The position numbers and the translations under genes are program-made. Below, piece after piece: positions 1 to 13,012 of a stretch of 64,000 nucleotides of DNA (position 1 is the first letter of the stretch; each line of letters starts with the position of its first letter). The DNA comes from Diadema setosum. Lineage: Eukaryota > Echinodermata > Echinoidea > Diadematoida > Diadematidae. Where the stretch lies: positions 24,020,699-24,084,698 of the forward strand of contig CM067070.1 of the NCBI GenBank assembly GCA_033980235.1. Direction: 5' to 3'. The notes under the pieces were generated by a model. It was not told where the DNA came from, did not search any database, and saw nothing but the letters and a program-made list of their open reading frames with translations.

Positions 1-426
1 TTTCCAAATTTTAAACTGTTTTTTGAAGAGTTTCTTAGTAACTGCACTTCTTGTTGACTTTTAATTTAAACAAGACGATCAAGAATTTTACATTAAAATA
101 CTCGATTTTTGAAAAAATGTGAAAATAAATTTACACCAAAGTAACACCAGCTGGTGTGGTCTCTTATTGAAGCTGGACGGGTGTTAAACCATTGATATTA
201 ACATCAACAAATATCAAATCAACACCATGTGGTGTCATTTTTGAATTAATACCAGTACAGTGTCAAAATAACACCAGGTACAGTGTCAAATTAACACCAC
301 GAAGTGTCAGGTGAACACTTTTCAACACCATCAGAGTGCCTGTGGGTGTGGTCCTTTATTGAAGTTTGATCGGTGTTAGATTTATATCCGTGGTGTTAAA
401 TCTAACACCGATGTTTTGACAGTGTA
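1..426. repeat. MITE, GTGTTA/ACACC family, left end cut by window
   Basis: This is a non-autonomous element whose interior is full of short GGTGTTAAA / ACACCAG / GTGTCA motifs in both orientations. It matches a fuller copy at 50789-51326 almost base for base, starting with the tract TTGAAGAGTTTCTTAG. The right end is the inverted terminus ending ACAGTGTA near 426. No coding sequence is visible. Confidence 0.75.
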
Positions 427-689
427 GAGTTTAATCTACTTCTAGTCCTTCAAATTTATGAAATGTTTTCATGTCAACTTCTAGTCCTTTTAAAACATTT
501 TTAGACTGACAGAGGATAAGTATAGATCTCCATTAATGTGTACCAACTGCATTGACTACAGCTGAACAACATCAAATAATAATGTGTAACATAGCCTGTC
601 CTCAGCTTATACTATGTACAACTGTATGTTGTAACAGTATCTTAGCAGAATTTTTTAAACACTATATGTACTGGGACCAAGCACGCCGG

Positions 690-1500
690 AACACTTCTGG
701 TTTGGGGGGGGGGGGGGGCAAAATCTCGACGGGGGCACATTTTATGTGACGATGTTAGATCCTCGGCGAGGGAGCCTCTGCGATAATAAGTTTTGAAATA
801 GTGAATCAATCCAAATGCAATTTCAGGGTCTGAAACTATGAATAAGATTATTACCCCCATCTTGCAGGATACCCCATCCGATTTGCCTCACGGTAGGGAC
901 TTCCTCCCACGGTGGGGACTTTTTGTAAAACAGAGTACAGAAGTCGCGTTTGTAGAGCATTTAAAAGAAAATTTGTAAGGAATTAAACAAAGTGTGAAAA
1001 AAAATCAGTGCGAAGGACTATGATTATTACATACGGGGGGACATTTATGTGACGGTGTGAGATCCTCGGCGAGGGAGCGAAGCGACCGAGCGGGGTGAGG
1101 GTGTGGGAGGGGGGATACCCCCTCCTACGGTAGGGACTTTTTGTAAAAACAGAGTACAAAAGTCGCGTTTATAGAGCATTTAAAAGCAAATTTCTAGGGA
1201 ATTAACACCCCCTCCCACGGTAGGGACTTTTTGTTTAAAAAAGTATAAAAGTCGCGTTTATAGAGTATTTATATAGCATTCAAAAGCAAATTTCTAGGGA
1301 ATTAAACATAGGGGGAAAATTCAGTGCGAAGGACTATGATTATAACATACGGGGGTACTTTTATGTGACGGTGTGAGATTCTCGGCGAGGTTGTGGGAGG
1401 GGGTTTCGTTGGGACTTTTTGTAAAAACAGTATAAAAGTCGCGTTTATAGAGCATTTTGAATTAATTTTCTAGGGAATTAAACATAGTAAAAGAAATCAC
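690..1500. repeat. Tandem GC-rich repeat, about four degenerate copies
   Basis: About four degenerate copies of a unit contain GGTAGGGACTTTTTGTAAAA, AAAAGTCGCGTTTATAGAGC and TTTCTAGGGAATTAA, with GATCCTCGGCGAGGGAGCG between some copies. A homopolymer G run near 700-718 marks the left edge. The GGGAGGGGG and CTCGCTCGCTCCG-type segments recur in inverse orientation at 53.6-54.0 kb and 63.6-63.7 kb, so this is the same repeat family as the ends of the large composite element on the right. Confidence 0.7.
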
Positions 1501-2117
1501 TGCGAAGGACTATGATCATAACTTATGAAAACTATTCATTTTACTATAAGTACAGGCAGCGAGCGAGCAACTTTCACTCTGCCATTCGTTTGAAATGTAT
1601 TCATTAAAAGCTTAAACGTGATCGCGTTGTTCGAGCAATAAAAAATATTCTCATACTGCTAGAAAGCAGAGAAGAAAAGGAAAAATGTAAGGTTTCCTAA
1701 ATTTATGTTTCAGCGGGCACACTCGTGGACGTGAGGCTGCCATGTATACAGTAAATTTACTCATAAGTAAATATTAGTGTATAGATATAATATTGTAAAT
1801 TGTTAGTGAATTTTAGTTTTTTAATTTTTGATTAATGAAAATTTCGCATTTTCAGTTATGAAATTGACAACTTTTACACAAGAAAATGCCTTTATTGTTC
1901 ATTCTGGTCTTTGAATAATTGATAAATTATTTGTTATAGGGGGCATTTTTTTTTGGTAAAAACTCGTTTTGCCCCCCCCCCCCCAACAATTTATGGCGGG
2001 GGGGGGGGGGGGGGGGTAAGTGCCCCCTCTGCCTCCCGCTTCCGGCGCCCTTGACTGGGACTCCAAGTTTAACACCCCCCCCCCCCCTTCCCCATTGGGT
2101 TTCAAAAACTGTGCTTA
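1501..2117. other. No gene seen; poly-C/poly-G runs
   Basis: I see no gene here. The stretch 1971-2095 has long C and G homopolymers with ATGGCGGGG and CCGGCGCCC between them, which resembles the homopolymer-flanked termini of the repeat family at 52.46 and 63.76 kb. Confidence 0.5.
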
Positions 2118-2186
2118 AAACCTAGTATGTGGGCATTACGTGTTTACACTAGTAGTGTACACGTAATACCCTATAGACTAGGTTTC
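2118..2186. repeat. Short hairpin, about 30-bp arms
   Basis: AAACCTAGTATGTGGGCATT...CACTA on the left pairs with TAGTGTACACGTAATACC...ACTAGGTTT on the right around a centre near 2152. There are a few mismatches. It may be a small MITE or a solitary foldback end. Confidence 0.6.
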
Positions 2187-2833
2187 ATGTTGTGTGGTTT
2201 AACAGATGCCTATACCAGCCACCGCTTAATAAGTGGGATTAGAATTTGTCTCCTGACCCTTCCCGAAGCAGTGACCACTGTGTTTTTATGCCCTATCACA
2301 GTCACTAATTCTGTAACCCAGTACCCAGTATGACCAAATGTTCCATCGCAAAGTTTGAAAATTATCTGGAGTTCTTGATGTGTGTGTGCGACATGTGGGT
2401 GTTTGTATACATTGTATATGTGTGTACAGGACACAGCATACCTATTAAAATCTATAGTCTTCATTCTCCAGACATATTGATTTTAATAGTTTGTTCAGCA
2501 GCCGTACATTTGAGTTGTGTACAATGTAGCTTCCCAGTACCGGAATACAGTACCGGAATCTAGAATAAACTGGCACACAGACCATCACTGCTTGATTTTG
2601 CAGATTCAATAAAAACATGTTGTATCACAAACAAGCCATCAAATATGGCTGTAGGCCTACAGTACATACAGTATGTACTGCTTTACGTGTAGATGCAGCA
2701 TAGCACTGGCACATTATTGCAACAAAGTCTGACATTTTTGTTTATGGGTCTGTTCAAAAAGTTGGGACCCAGGGTTTTTGGGCACAAACTCAACATGCCC
2801 AACATTTTGTGTCTCAGTGCTTTGTTCTTACAA

Positions 2834-2875
<42 letters not shown>

Positions 2876-2984
2876 GGGTACCAATGCTACAGGAGGGCTT
2901 ATACCATGAAATACTAGAGGGCACGTCCAAGTCAATCCATGCACACGCCGGATTCACATTATTTTACATCTACAGCAAATTGAT
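2187..2984. other. No gene seen; (TG)n microsatellite
   Basis: Nothing here resembles a gene. A (TG)n microsatellite of about 38 bases lies at 2836-2873. The short open frames crossing it are microsatellite artefacts. Confidence 0.5.
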
Positions 2985-3064
2985 TACTCGGTGCACGCCA
3001 CGATTTCGCCATCCACGAGTCATACAGCCCATGAGCCATGCGGCCCATGAGCTCGACACTAGTA

Positions 3065-3096
<32 letters not shown>

Positions 3097-3180
3097 AACA
3101 AAAAAACAAAATCTCATCAGTTCGACACAATGTCGCAGTCGTGGGCCGTATGACTCGTAGGTCTCGGGCCTGTGGGATGA
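2985..3180. repeat. Foldback element, CGAGTTCGACAC motif family
   Basis: The left part carries CACGAGTCATACAGCCC, CATGAGCTCGACACTAG and similar motifs. The right part carries the inverses CAGTTCGACACAATG, GGGCCGTATGACTCGT. The centre is an A/C-rich low-complexity stretch at 3063-3108. A related copy is at 59960-60400. Confidence 0.6.
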
Positions 3181-3356
3181 CTTCCATAACATTTTGAAAG
3201 TTTAATACAAGAGAGATAAAATTGATCGTTTCATTATTTTGATGCATTATTTTTCAAGAAACGCGCACAGCGAAATTCTCCTGATTTTAGGTTACTTTCG
3301 ATGATAATAAGCCTTCAACGCTGTTTACCTGGTAATTAAACAGCCAAAACACTTAC

Positions 3357-3698
3357 TTTCTATAAGACATCTGTTTTAATACTGGTACTAGAATTTCCAC
3401 TGGCATCACTGGAAACTGTGCAGAAGTATCGTCCCTCGTCCTTCAAGCTAACATCATCTAGTTTATAGTCAGCGCGTAATCATCTGTGATGTTGAAACGG
3501 TCCAGGAAATAAGTTCTCTTGCCAGGAGCATATCGTTCACCCAAGAGCACCAGGTACCTGTCTGCTTCCCAAGTTCCTCGTTCCCCCTTCTGCCAGTCAA
3601 CGAAAGATACGGTACCATTATATCCACACGGAATAGACATTGATGTTCCTCAGCAGGAAGAGTGGTTTCAGGCATGTTTGTGATCTGCTCAGCTACAG
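3357..3698 (-). pseudogene. Immunoglobulin V-like exon, frameshifted copy A
   Basis: The exon reads on the minus strand with a CACAG acceptor (exon from 3698) and an AAA|GTAAGT donor (to 3357). In pieces it shows V-set Ig hallmarks: the B-strand cysteine in SIPCGYNG, the core tryptophan in VDWQKG, DRFNITDDYALTI, and the F-strand signature LKDEGRYFCTV. The frame shifts at least twice. An extra 2 bases lie before SIPCGYNG compared with copy B, a base is lost between the ALTI and DDVSLK pieces, and a third shift near the donor brings in a TAG. The entry phase is 1, as for typical Ig exons. The most likely reading is a decayed ectodomain exon of a receptor on the minus strand; local sequence error is the alternative. 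Confidence 0.7.
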
Positions 3699-6245
3699 CT
3701 GTGCGTAAAAAAAAAAGAAGAAAAAAAAAGTGAATCACCAAAACACTTTCAGTAATACCAGCGTAGAGCTCGGAAGTGTGCAAAAACCGGAAAAAGTGCG
3801 AACGTCTTTCCAGGAAATGTGCAAAACAACAAAAAATGCATAAACGGTAAATGTATTAGATTGTGTAAGCGTTCGGTTTCGATGGGAAATATGCTAACAC
3901 ATCTTCAAGTCGTTCACTTCATAACTGTTGAAGCAAACAAGAAAGCTTATAACCACATTTTTTTTTCTCGATGCCACTTCCGGGAAAAAAAAAGGGGGGG
4001 GGGTGGTGCCCAAGTTGTTAGACCCTATATATTCCTATGTATTATGCAACAAAAAAAAAAAGGAAGAAAATGCTGGTGGGGCAACAATATTACGTATAGA
4101 TGATAAATAAAGTTTGTGTCAAAATCATTTACCATTGTCGGTTTTTTTTTAATGAAAACTCCTCGACAGATTGTCATTATATTTGGCAGGTGCATTAAAA
4201 TCTTCTGAGTAGCGTTTCTTTCAAGCCAACTCAAAAATTCTACAATGCACTCCAATGCTATATAATGTCTTGTTTATTTTCCTCGAATCAAACTGTAAAC
4301 CTTTGTTTACAATAATTCTACATTGTTGAGACATTCTATAGGTATTATGGGGTCTCTCGTGCAGACATTAAATTACTGTAGTACTGTACACATGTACTAG
4401 TGATAATAGTTGAGCTGCTTAGAACATCGCCTGATTTGTTCTGACCATTGTCTTCAGCAAATCATTTTTTTTTTCCATAGGGCCCCATTTATATCTTTTC
4501 ATAAACAACAAAACATCAACATCACCAGAGTGACAGCATAGGTCCTATCATATTTATTTTTTAATTAAAAACCACCTAGAGTTGGGGAAGGACTTAAGCA
4601 TCACAGTCTCTAAACTATGTTTTTTTTTAATAATATAATCTTCCAATTCAAACCAATTCAATTCATTGCAAGTCACTTCAACAACTTTTTTTTTTTCATC
4701 GAACAAAAGCTGGTACATAATGCAAAGTAAATCTAGCAAAGAAATACAGACGTATACAAGGTATTAAGTACAGTACAAAATTTATGTGCGAATGGATATA
4801 TGAAAGTATATGAAAAACAATGCATGCTTTGCGGAATTTACATTGAAAAGTAAATACAGTGATGGAAAAGCGTAACACACACACACACACACACACACGC
4901 AAACAGACCTTGTAAACGTTGTTGTTTTGCAAGAGACGCACTTTCCCCAAATATTCATTGTTAAATAAAGATGTTCTTTGTTATGAAAAAAAGCATAGCA
5001 ATTGTTAACAGTAGGCCTACTTCAGCAAATGTACGAATGTAAAATAAGATATGTCATATCGCTGCGCAGACAATATCCATTGAACTATGTTGAAAGAAAC
5101 AATAACACGCACAGTTGGTCACGCCGCAAAAAAGAAATAGAAAAAAAAAACGGCAAACGAAAAATGTACATAATTATTCGTAAAGAAAAGGCACAATATT
5201 ATGGCAACTATAGAACACAATGGCATGACATCACGACGAGGAACAAGGAGAAGGGAGAAGAGGCGGAGGAGAAGAAGAAGTAGAAAAAAGAAAAAGAAAA
5301 AGAGAGAACCGGAAGAGATAGGGCGAAGTTTGTGCTACGAAGAAGTATTCTTGTTCATCTGCACATAGCCGGAGAAAAGGGGGGGGGGGGGGGAGGGGAG
5401 AGGGTGGGATTTGGCGGATTTTTTACATTGAACAAACTTGGCAGATCGCATCTCTATCGTGACAAGATCTCAATAATGGCGTCATGCCCATGTGATGGGG
5501 GCGGGGGGGGGGGGGGTCGTAGGGTGCCGGAACCCATTATCTAACTTAATAACGTTTTACAAAATCCCTTTTTCTGTAGAACCAGAAGTGATAAAGTTGA
5601 TTTTAACAGTGCTATATTGCTAAGTATCATATATATCATATGAGACTAATAAATGTAATTTCAGGGTTGCTTATGGCGGATCTGCAGTACAGCTTGGATG
5701 GGGGTGGGGGTGACAGAATTCTCACATTTTCAGTTTCCTCTTGAAAATCTGTTAACGCTTTTTTTTTTCTTTTCTTTTTTACCGAACTTTTTTACAAAGC
5801 ACCAGTCTTAGAAATTGTTCGAAAAATATTATTATATTATTAATATATATTATAAGCAAATAGTTTATACACAATTTCATTGACGAATATGGTTTCACGT
5901 TTGCTTATAGCAGATCCGACGACCTCGGGGCCCCGTATACGCTTTTTTCTTTAAGTAAGAGGACTTCAAGTCGTACAAATTGAGCAGTTTAGGAGCCCAG
6001 AAGGCACCCAAATTATTATTATCAATAATAGTAATGGTAAATTGTCATATAGCGCACGTCAGACTTTAAAAGAATTTCAATGCCCTTCACAAACAGGGAT
6101 AGCATAGCTTTTGTTGAGATCATTCAAGCTTGAGGTTTCCACTTTTCTGTATTAAAGTTAATGAGAAACCTCTTATGAATTAGTGAGTTTTACTACTGAT
6201 AATCAGCATTTTTATTTTGACTATGTAGGTAAAGCACACACTCAC
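3699..6245. other. No gene seen; low-complexity and homopolymer-rich
   Basis: The stretch separates the two Ig-like exons and would be intron if both belong to one gene. It contains poly-A tracts, a (CA)n run at 4874-4899, purine-rich sequence around 5105-5310, and G runs at 5380-5400 and 5500-5515. None of the short open frames shows a recognisable domain. Confidence 0.5.
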
Positions 6246-6575
6246 TATCTACCAGAACGTCTGTGCTGCTGGTAGTAAACGTCCCAGTGGACTCGTCGGA
6301 TACTGTACAAAAGTATCTTCCCTTGGCCTGTAAGCTACCCCTTCCATAGTCAGTGCGTAATTATCTGTGACGTTAAAACGATCCATGAAATAGGTTCTAC
6401 CGGGTTATATCGTGCTTCCAACATCACCACGTACACTCTTCTGCTTTCAGTGTTCCTAGTTCTCCCTTCTGCCACTCCACGGAAGACACTCTGCCATCGT
6501 ATCCGCACGGGAAAGACATGGATGTTCCAACAAGAAGAGTGATGCCCGGCATGTTGATAACCTGCTGTGCTTCAC
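6246..6575 (-). pseudogene. Immunoglobulin V-like exon, frameshifted copy B
   Basis: This is a paralogue of the exon at 3357-3698. The minus-strand acceptor is CACACAG|GTGAAG and the donor is GATA|GTGAGT, giving phase 1 at both ends if the frame were intact. Visible pieces are NMPGITLLVGTSMSFPCGYD, VEWQKGEL, RTYFMDRFNVTDNYALTM and AKGRYFCTV, that is, the Ig B-strand Cys, C-strand Trp and F-strand Y-x-C. Single-base shifts occur after the WQKGEL segment, before RTYF and after ALTM, so the copy as read cannot be translated. It lies about 2.5 kb upstream of copy A in transcription order. Both look like ectodomain exons of a second receptor whose remaining exons would lie left of the window. An ancient duplicate of the right-hand gene's ectodomain is also possible. 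Confidence 0.7.
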
Positions 6576-6726
6576 CTGTGTGTTGAAAAAAAAAATCACA
6601 GAGGTACTAGAAAACAGTCTTACATAGCACTCACTTGATTTAAAGAGTAAAGCTCCGAGGCGTTCTGGTTTTACTAGGGATGAAATCTAGGGGGATGCAG
6701 TATAGAGTACTGCATGTTTATGCATC

Positions 6727-7037
6727 ATTGGGCCGAATGCATAAAACTAGCAATTGCTTGCACGCAATAGATTCAAGAAAAAGCACAACCTCGTCTAGCA
6801 AAAGGTCTAGCTCAACCAATTAATAAATCCATATGCATAATATTTTGCTTGTGCTAATACCTTTTGCTTGTCCCGTACAAGCAATTGCTTGCGTTTTCAA
6901 CAAAAGGGACTTCTTGCCTGTGCAAACACAAGAACAAAGGCCAGTGTGAACATATATTTGAAAGGGCATGTGTGTGCGGAAACATTTCCTGACATAGCAG
7001 AAGAGCTATGAAATAACACTCATAAATGCACACACAG

Positions 7038-7071
<34 letters not shown>

Positions 7072-7596
7072 ACTTGCCGATTCTCATCACTGCTTAATAT
7101 CTAATAACCTGGATCTGCCAGATCGCACGTGGTGAGAGGTCTCCTTGCTCTCCACCGAAGTCGGACATCCTACCTTTTTCACATCACATTTTTGCGTGCT
7201 AACCACTGGACATTTCCGTTGTTGAAACAAGAAAGTTTCTTACACCACTTAGGAGTAATTTCTTGTAGATTTATACCGCTCCTGCACAGTTCTTTATTGA
7301 TATGAAAATAATACTTAAAAGGGAACGTCCAAGTTAAGCAAACGCTCAAACTCACATTACAGAGCTTGGAAAATTGTAAGCAATTGTCGGGAAGAGCAAG
7401 CAAAAGGTATGTTTACTATGCATACGTTTTTAAGCAAATGTTTGGTCTCTAAGCAATTGCTTGCGGGCAGCAAGCAATTGCTTGTGCTTCCTAGCAAAAA
7501 CTTTTGCTCATAAGCAATTTGTTGCTTGTTCTATGCATACGGATTTAAGTAAAAGGCTAGCACAAGCAATTGATAGCGTTTATGCATCCGGCCCGT
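6727..7596. mobile_element. Foldback element, AAGCAATTGCTTG motif family
   Basis: The terminal inverted repeats are GGGCCGAATGCATAAA on the left and TTTATGCATCCGGCCC on the right. Subterminal regions iterate AGCAATTGCTTG, itself a palindrome, and related AGCAAAAGG motifs. The middle carries a (CA)n run (7027-7068). No transposase is visible, so it is non-autonomous. Confidence 0.75.
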
Positions 7597-7860
7597 TGTG
7601 TCGGCATAATAAATTGTTTGGTGTCTCTTGTCCATCTGACCTAACTATAATGTATGATGAGATAATCAGAGGAACAATGACAATGCAACGTACGGTATGA
7701 TGTTAAATTTAATCGGACCTATCAAACAAACTAATGATATTCTTTAGTTCACCGTACGGTAAAATTCGTAAAATTTGTATGTACTTACATTATAAAGGTG
7801 CGACTAATGAAACAGCGAGTGTCATGAAGATGAAATGCAGGTCAGCCATCTTGGATCAAG

Positions 7861-8567
7861 TTAAAGGACAAGTCCACCTGCATATACATATAGGATTGAG
7901 AGAATGCAGCAATATTAGTAGAACTCATCAGTGAAAATTTGAGGAAAATTGGACAATCCGTTCAAAAGTTACGAATATTTAAGCATCTGTGCGGTCACTG
8001 CTGGAAGAGAAGACTACTACAGTGTATAATGTCATATGCGTACAACTATATAAGGAAAATAAAAAGAGAATTTCACAAAACATTACTTTTTGAATAAAGT
8101 GCAAATTTCTTCGACGTGCTACTAACGTATGTAAAGGGTAATAATTATTCCCCCTGCCTTCTGAAAGAGAGAAGTCGAGTGTTCTTTTGTTATGCGAAAA
8201 ATAATGGAAATATGTTGAATTTTCTTTATTCTTTCTTTATATCGTTGTACTCATGTGACATCACAAGCTATAGTAGTCTTTTCATCCAGTCGAGTCTTCT
8301 GAAAGAGAGAAGTCGAGTGTTCTTTTGTTATGCGAGAAAAATGGAAATATGTTGAATTTTCTTTATTCTTTCTTTATATCGTTGTACTCATGTGACATCA
8401 CAAGCTATAGTAGTCTTTTCATCCAGCCGTGACTGAGCAGAAACTTCAAAAATTCATAACTTTTAAACGGATTGTCCGATTTTGCTCAAACTCTCACTGA
8501 TGTGTTCTACTAATATTGCTGCATTCACTCAACCCACATGTCTATGAAGGTGAACTTGTACTTTAAC
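7861..8567. mobile_element. TTAA-flanked MITE with internal tandem duplication
   Basis: The left end TTAAAGGACAAGTCCACCT is matched by the inverse AGGTGAACTTGTACTTTAAC at the right end, and the arms stay complementary for over 100 bases (for example GACAATCCGTTCAAAAGTTA). Inside, about 130 bp starting CTGAAAGAGAGAAGTCGAGT are directly duplicated (about 8160-8290 and 8296-8426). A shorter related element is at 56408-56788. Confidence 0.75.
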
Positions 8568-11029
8568 AAGGAGTGGTGGTGTGAGAGTCAACGTATCATT
8601 GAACGCATGCAAGCAAGGTAAGAAGGATGTCATGTAGTTTGTGCCTTACTATATGCATGTTTCCTTTTTCAAAGGTAACGCTGTCGGTACAGTTATTCAT
8701 TAATGATATGTAAGCATACTTTGAACTTTGGTCATAATTGTCGCTTTTACGTTTTCTCGGAATACTTGTGTTATCATAGTGTTTTCCTAAAAGGCCAAAT
8801 GAAGCATGGATTTGCAAGGATATTAAATGCAAAAGGAAGCAAAATTATTTTAGGCATTCTGCAGGTACTATTGACAGCAGATCGCAATATCATGAAGGAT
8901 ATGACATGTTTTACAGCAGCTGGACAATAAAGTAAATGTTAGCCTTGTGGCTTCAAATCAATACAACACGAGCCAACAATTAACTGTACACGGCATATCA
9001 AGCACGTTTGCACTTCCGACTGGAATGATAATCGCGAACTCAAAGTGTACTCAATGCTGATTATTTTGTTATTACACTGTATTTTCGAAGGACTTGTAAT
9101 TGTTTGGATGGACCTTATGCAATATTATTTGAAATTATTTTTATCAAAGCACTTGTAGCGAGATAGTCATTTTTTTTTCTATCTACTTTCACGGTCTCGA
9201 CCTTGTGATGCATATGAGTGACTATGTTTGTGTATCTGACACATCGTATCGAATATGAATGTCCGTAGTGTATATCATACTCTTAAGAGTGGGTAAAATG
9301 CTTTCAGAAATAGGGCGAAACGTTTTTGCAATGATGAATATGTAACGGTGAAAAGTAATAAAGAGGGTATGGGACACACACAAAAAAATTGAAACGCGAT
9401 CGTGTAATCAATGCCAAATATACTTTTATTTCACGTTTAAGTCGAAACTGTGTAGATCATGTCAAACTAAGTTACTTGCAGTTATATAATGATGCGATAG
9501 CCTACGTCGAATTGACTGTAGAGAAATCGTGTTGAATTCAGGAATGAGAGAGACCAACAATGAATAAAATTGAGTTGGGAATTCTTGATCATATCCAATG
9601 CAAATGGATAATTAGCAGAAGTTCAGATTCATTTCGATTCTATCGATTTTCTAAACATCTTCTAAATGCCCCTGTTGTAATGAATTATACAATTATTATA
9701 ATTTGCTTTTATGTAATGTTTTATATAGGATGCAAGCTAAAGTTACATTCGTTTAAAAAAATAACATTGATTTGCCTTCATCTACATATCCGAACCGGAT
9801 CAGCCCTCTACGTCATGAATCCTCATGAATCCTCACGTTAAGATCTTGGCATAGTATTCTTTTTGGGTTTCGACCGAAGTCCAGTCGTATATGAAGCACA
9901 AAACATGATTAATGTTCCTTTACATTTCCTTTTTTGAGAATTTGAGGAAACTATCCATTATTACCCTTATATTTTGGGGGCATCACGTAATTTCAGTACA
10001 TTATATTGATACTTTGTGTGCTGGTGTATATCGTCGATTTTACTCATTAATACATTAAAATTTGTACGATTACTATTTGGTGTCTATATTATACAAGCTT
10101 CTGCTTATTCATTATTGCTTCTGTATTTGCTTTTGTTTTGAGCTGCTCTTCTCTTTTGAAATCAAATGAAATTAAAGCACACACAGACACAGACACACAC
10201 ACAGCACACACAAACACCTGTCCAGCATCTGGTGTTGATGGCAGTCGCATAATTAGATAAATGTTTATGCAGAATTTGATGAGGTCTGGAGGTCATATTA
10301 TGTTTTCACATCTTTTCGTTGCCGATGAGTCACATGCAGTTGAATGCCTGCTCTCCTGTATGTCTCAAGGTGCAAATGGATATTTTCCGCGAAACCCAAT
10401 CATTCTTTTCCACTGTTGTCCTACGTAAGACTGCTCTATATCATTATACACCTCGACAGAACTGTAAGCGTATTCGTATTCCTATGGCACTCCAACCATG
10501 TAAAATGCAAAAATTCGCCGAACCGATGGTCAAATACCAGTAGAAAAGGTCCTTTATTCAGAATTTGGCACTTACACGTGAACATTTCTTTCCCATTAGC
10601 AAATTGAAGACGGCCATAACATTTAATTATTTTGTACTGCGTCATACTGATCTTCGTCCAGTATAGACTTCTTAATATGTATTATTCATCACAATGAGCA
10701 TTTTAACATTATACGTCGCATCAAATCAGATGCAACACAAAGATACACACACACAAACAAAAACACACACAAACACACATACACACACACACACTCACGC
10801 ACATACACAAACTAACACGCCTAAAAAGGTACCCCATCAACACCCCCATTGACACCGCTTAATTTCTGACAGAGACACGCCTACAGGAGTGGATACAACT
10901 TGAAGCGTACAGTGTAAGTGTCGTGGAGGAGAAAAAATCGAGTAGACACGAGAAAGGCAAATGTAAGTAAGAAATCTAGTAAGCGTTTTGGGAATATTGT
11001 TTTTTTTTAAACTCTTCTATTACATTTAC

Positions 11030-11091
<62 letters not shown>

Positions 11092-13012
11092 CGTACTAGC
11101 ACTTCCTTTTATGTATCTTCCATGCCCACTTGCGAACAAAAACTTTATTTTTTAGAAAGAAGTTTGATCAATGATTCAGGAAAATGAAATATAATCTAAG
11201 TTTTTCTTTCTTGTTGCTGGTCTCTTTTCTATTTGAAACTGCAATCATCGCAATTGACCAGTAATGACAAAAGCAACATCCATGCAATTTTCCCTGGGGA
11301 AAAACGCAGCTCCTGACGTTTTATTCATTTTGAACAAAGGAGTCAACGAACAGTCCTTGTTAATGTGACGGATAATTTTTCTTTAAAGGTGTAGTTTCTT
11401 TTTTGACTACTTATAAAGCAGTATATACGGTTAACTTTGAGTTTCCACAAGGAAAAGAGCACTTTCTGTGATCCCAAAAGAAAGAAATCGAAAAACACAA
11501 ACAAACAAACCCGTAACTATTAAGTTAGTAAGTGAAGTCTTTAATAAAATATTTTCAACTTGTCTAAAGGCACCAAAGTCGGCACACACGGAATCTAATA
11601 CATCCTTGAAACAGGTAACGATATTGAGCTTTTCAGAAATCTGATATTATCTTCATTTATTCTCTTAAAGCAAACGTATATCTAATATCATACCAAACTA
11701 AAATGGAAGAAACATTACATTTTTTCTTATCCAATTGCTATGGTAACGAAATATTTCCGAAAAATACATGTAATTTCATTTATTGAGCTCTTCGGAATTC
11801 TGAAATTTATTCCATTGCGGTGGTAACGAATTACTTAAAAAATTAATTAAATTCACATAATATCAAACTGATAATACCATCTACTCTATAATAATGTTTA
11901 GAGGTTGAATTATTCATTCCAATACAATTTCAGTCCATGTCCTTCTTGACCTCTTCTTCCGTTGTCAGGGTAACAAGATAATTTGAGAATTATACATATT
12001 CTCATCAAACTATATAAACTGTAACAAAAGTGACTTAAAAGTGACTTACAATTACCCGTTCTCATGCAATCGAGATCATAGTTCCTCAAGGTTATGGGAA
12101 TGACCGCCTCCTGAGTAACGTGAAGTTATAATACTTACAGATGTAGCTTATTTTATCATGGGGCAGTTAATGCTTATCTCCTACTATGAACATTACATCT
12201 ATTTTATCTTAATACGAAGGGATTTTTAATCATGTTCCCCTCCTGTTGATTACGCCAAAAAACCTCAACTGCTAGTTTAGAAGGTCATTGTGACTGTTTA
12301 TATCTGACATTTGTCTCCGTCCGCCATTTAAAAAAAAATACAAAGTGATATCTCTAAATGGGCAATACACAATCGCCTCTCTTATGTCTCTTTATCTATG
12401 CTCTTTATCCATGCGAAGATGACTAAATTGTCTTTAAACATGCTGTGTAGTAGTTCAATTGGTAATTGTGGTATTTAAAATTTGAATGACACTATTGTTC
12501 TTCCTCATATCTGTGCATCACAAGGTGAAATGACTTACACGTAAATGTATTACAAAACATATACATAATGCAGGCACATGGAAGTATAAAAAACACATAA
12601 TACAACATAGAATTAAATGGAATATAATGCAAAATCTAAAACAAAATTGTATTAACAGAAAAACAGACAATTTTAGAATCAAATTCATTTGAAAAGGGAG
12701 AGGGTGGAAAATCACTGTGGTGTAAAGTAAAAATTTGAATAACCTTTATAAAGCTTATAAAAAAGGGCAACACGACCTTTGTATGTGCAACAATTGCTCC
12801 GGTCTTATTTTGTTCGCGTGCTATGTACTCTTTGTATTTCATAATGTCGGACCTTGGTTTTTAAAACGCCTTGCTGAAAACTCTTAGATAACAAAAGAAT
12901 CGGGAATTACTTGAATTGAGAATCAGTGATAGTCATGAATAGAATGTGATATTAGAGTGCACAATCTCAGCTTCCTTTGATAGTCCTTTCATTGTGGTTG
13001 CTATAGAGCTTA
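8568..13012. other. No gene seen; (TA)n tract
   Basis: No recognisable coding exon, RNA gene or RT fragment is seen in this 4.4-kb stretch. It holds CA-rich low-complexity sequence (10180-10215, 10740-10800) and a (TA)n microsatellite of about 65 bases at 11027-11091. Short open frames (for example 9560-9841 and 10344-10607) have no domain signature and no convincing splice context. Confidence 0.45.
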
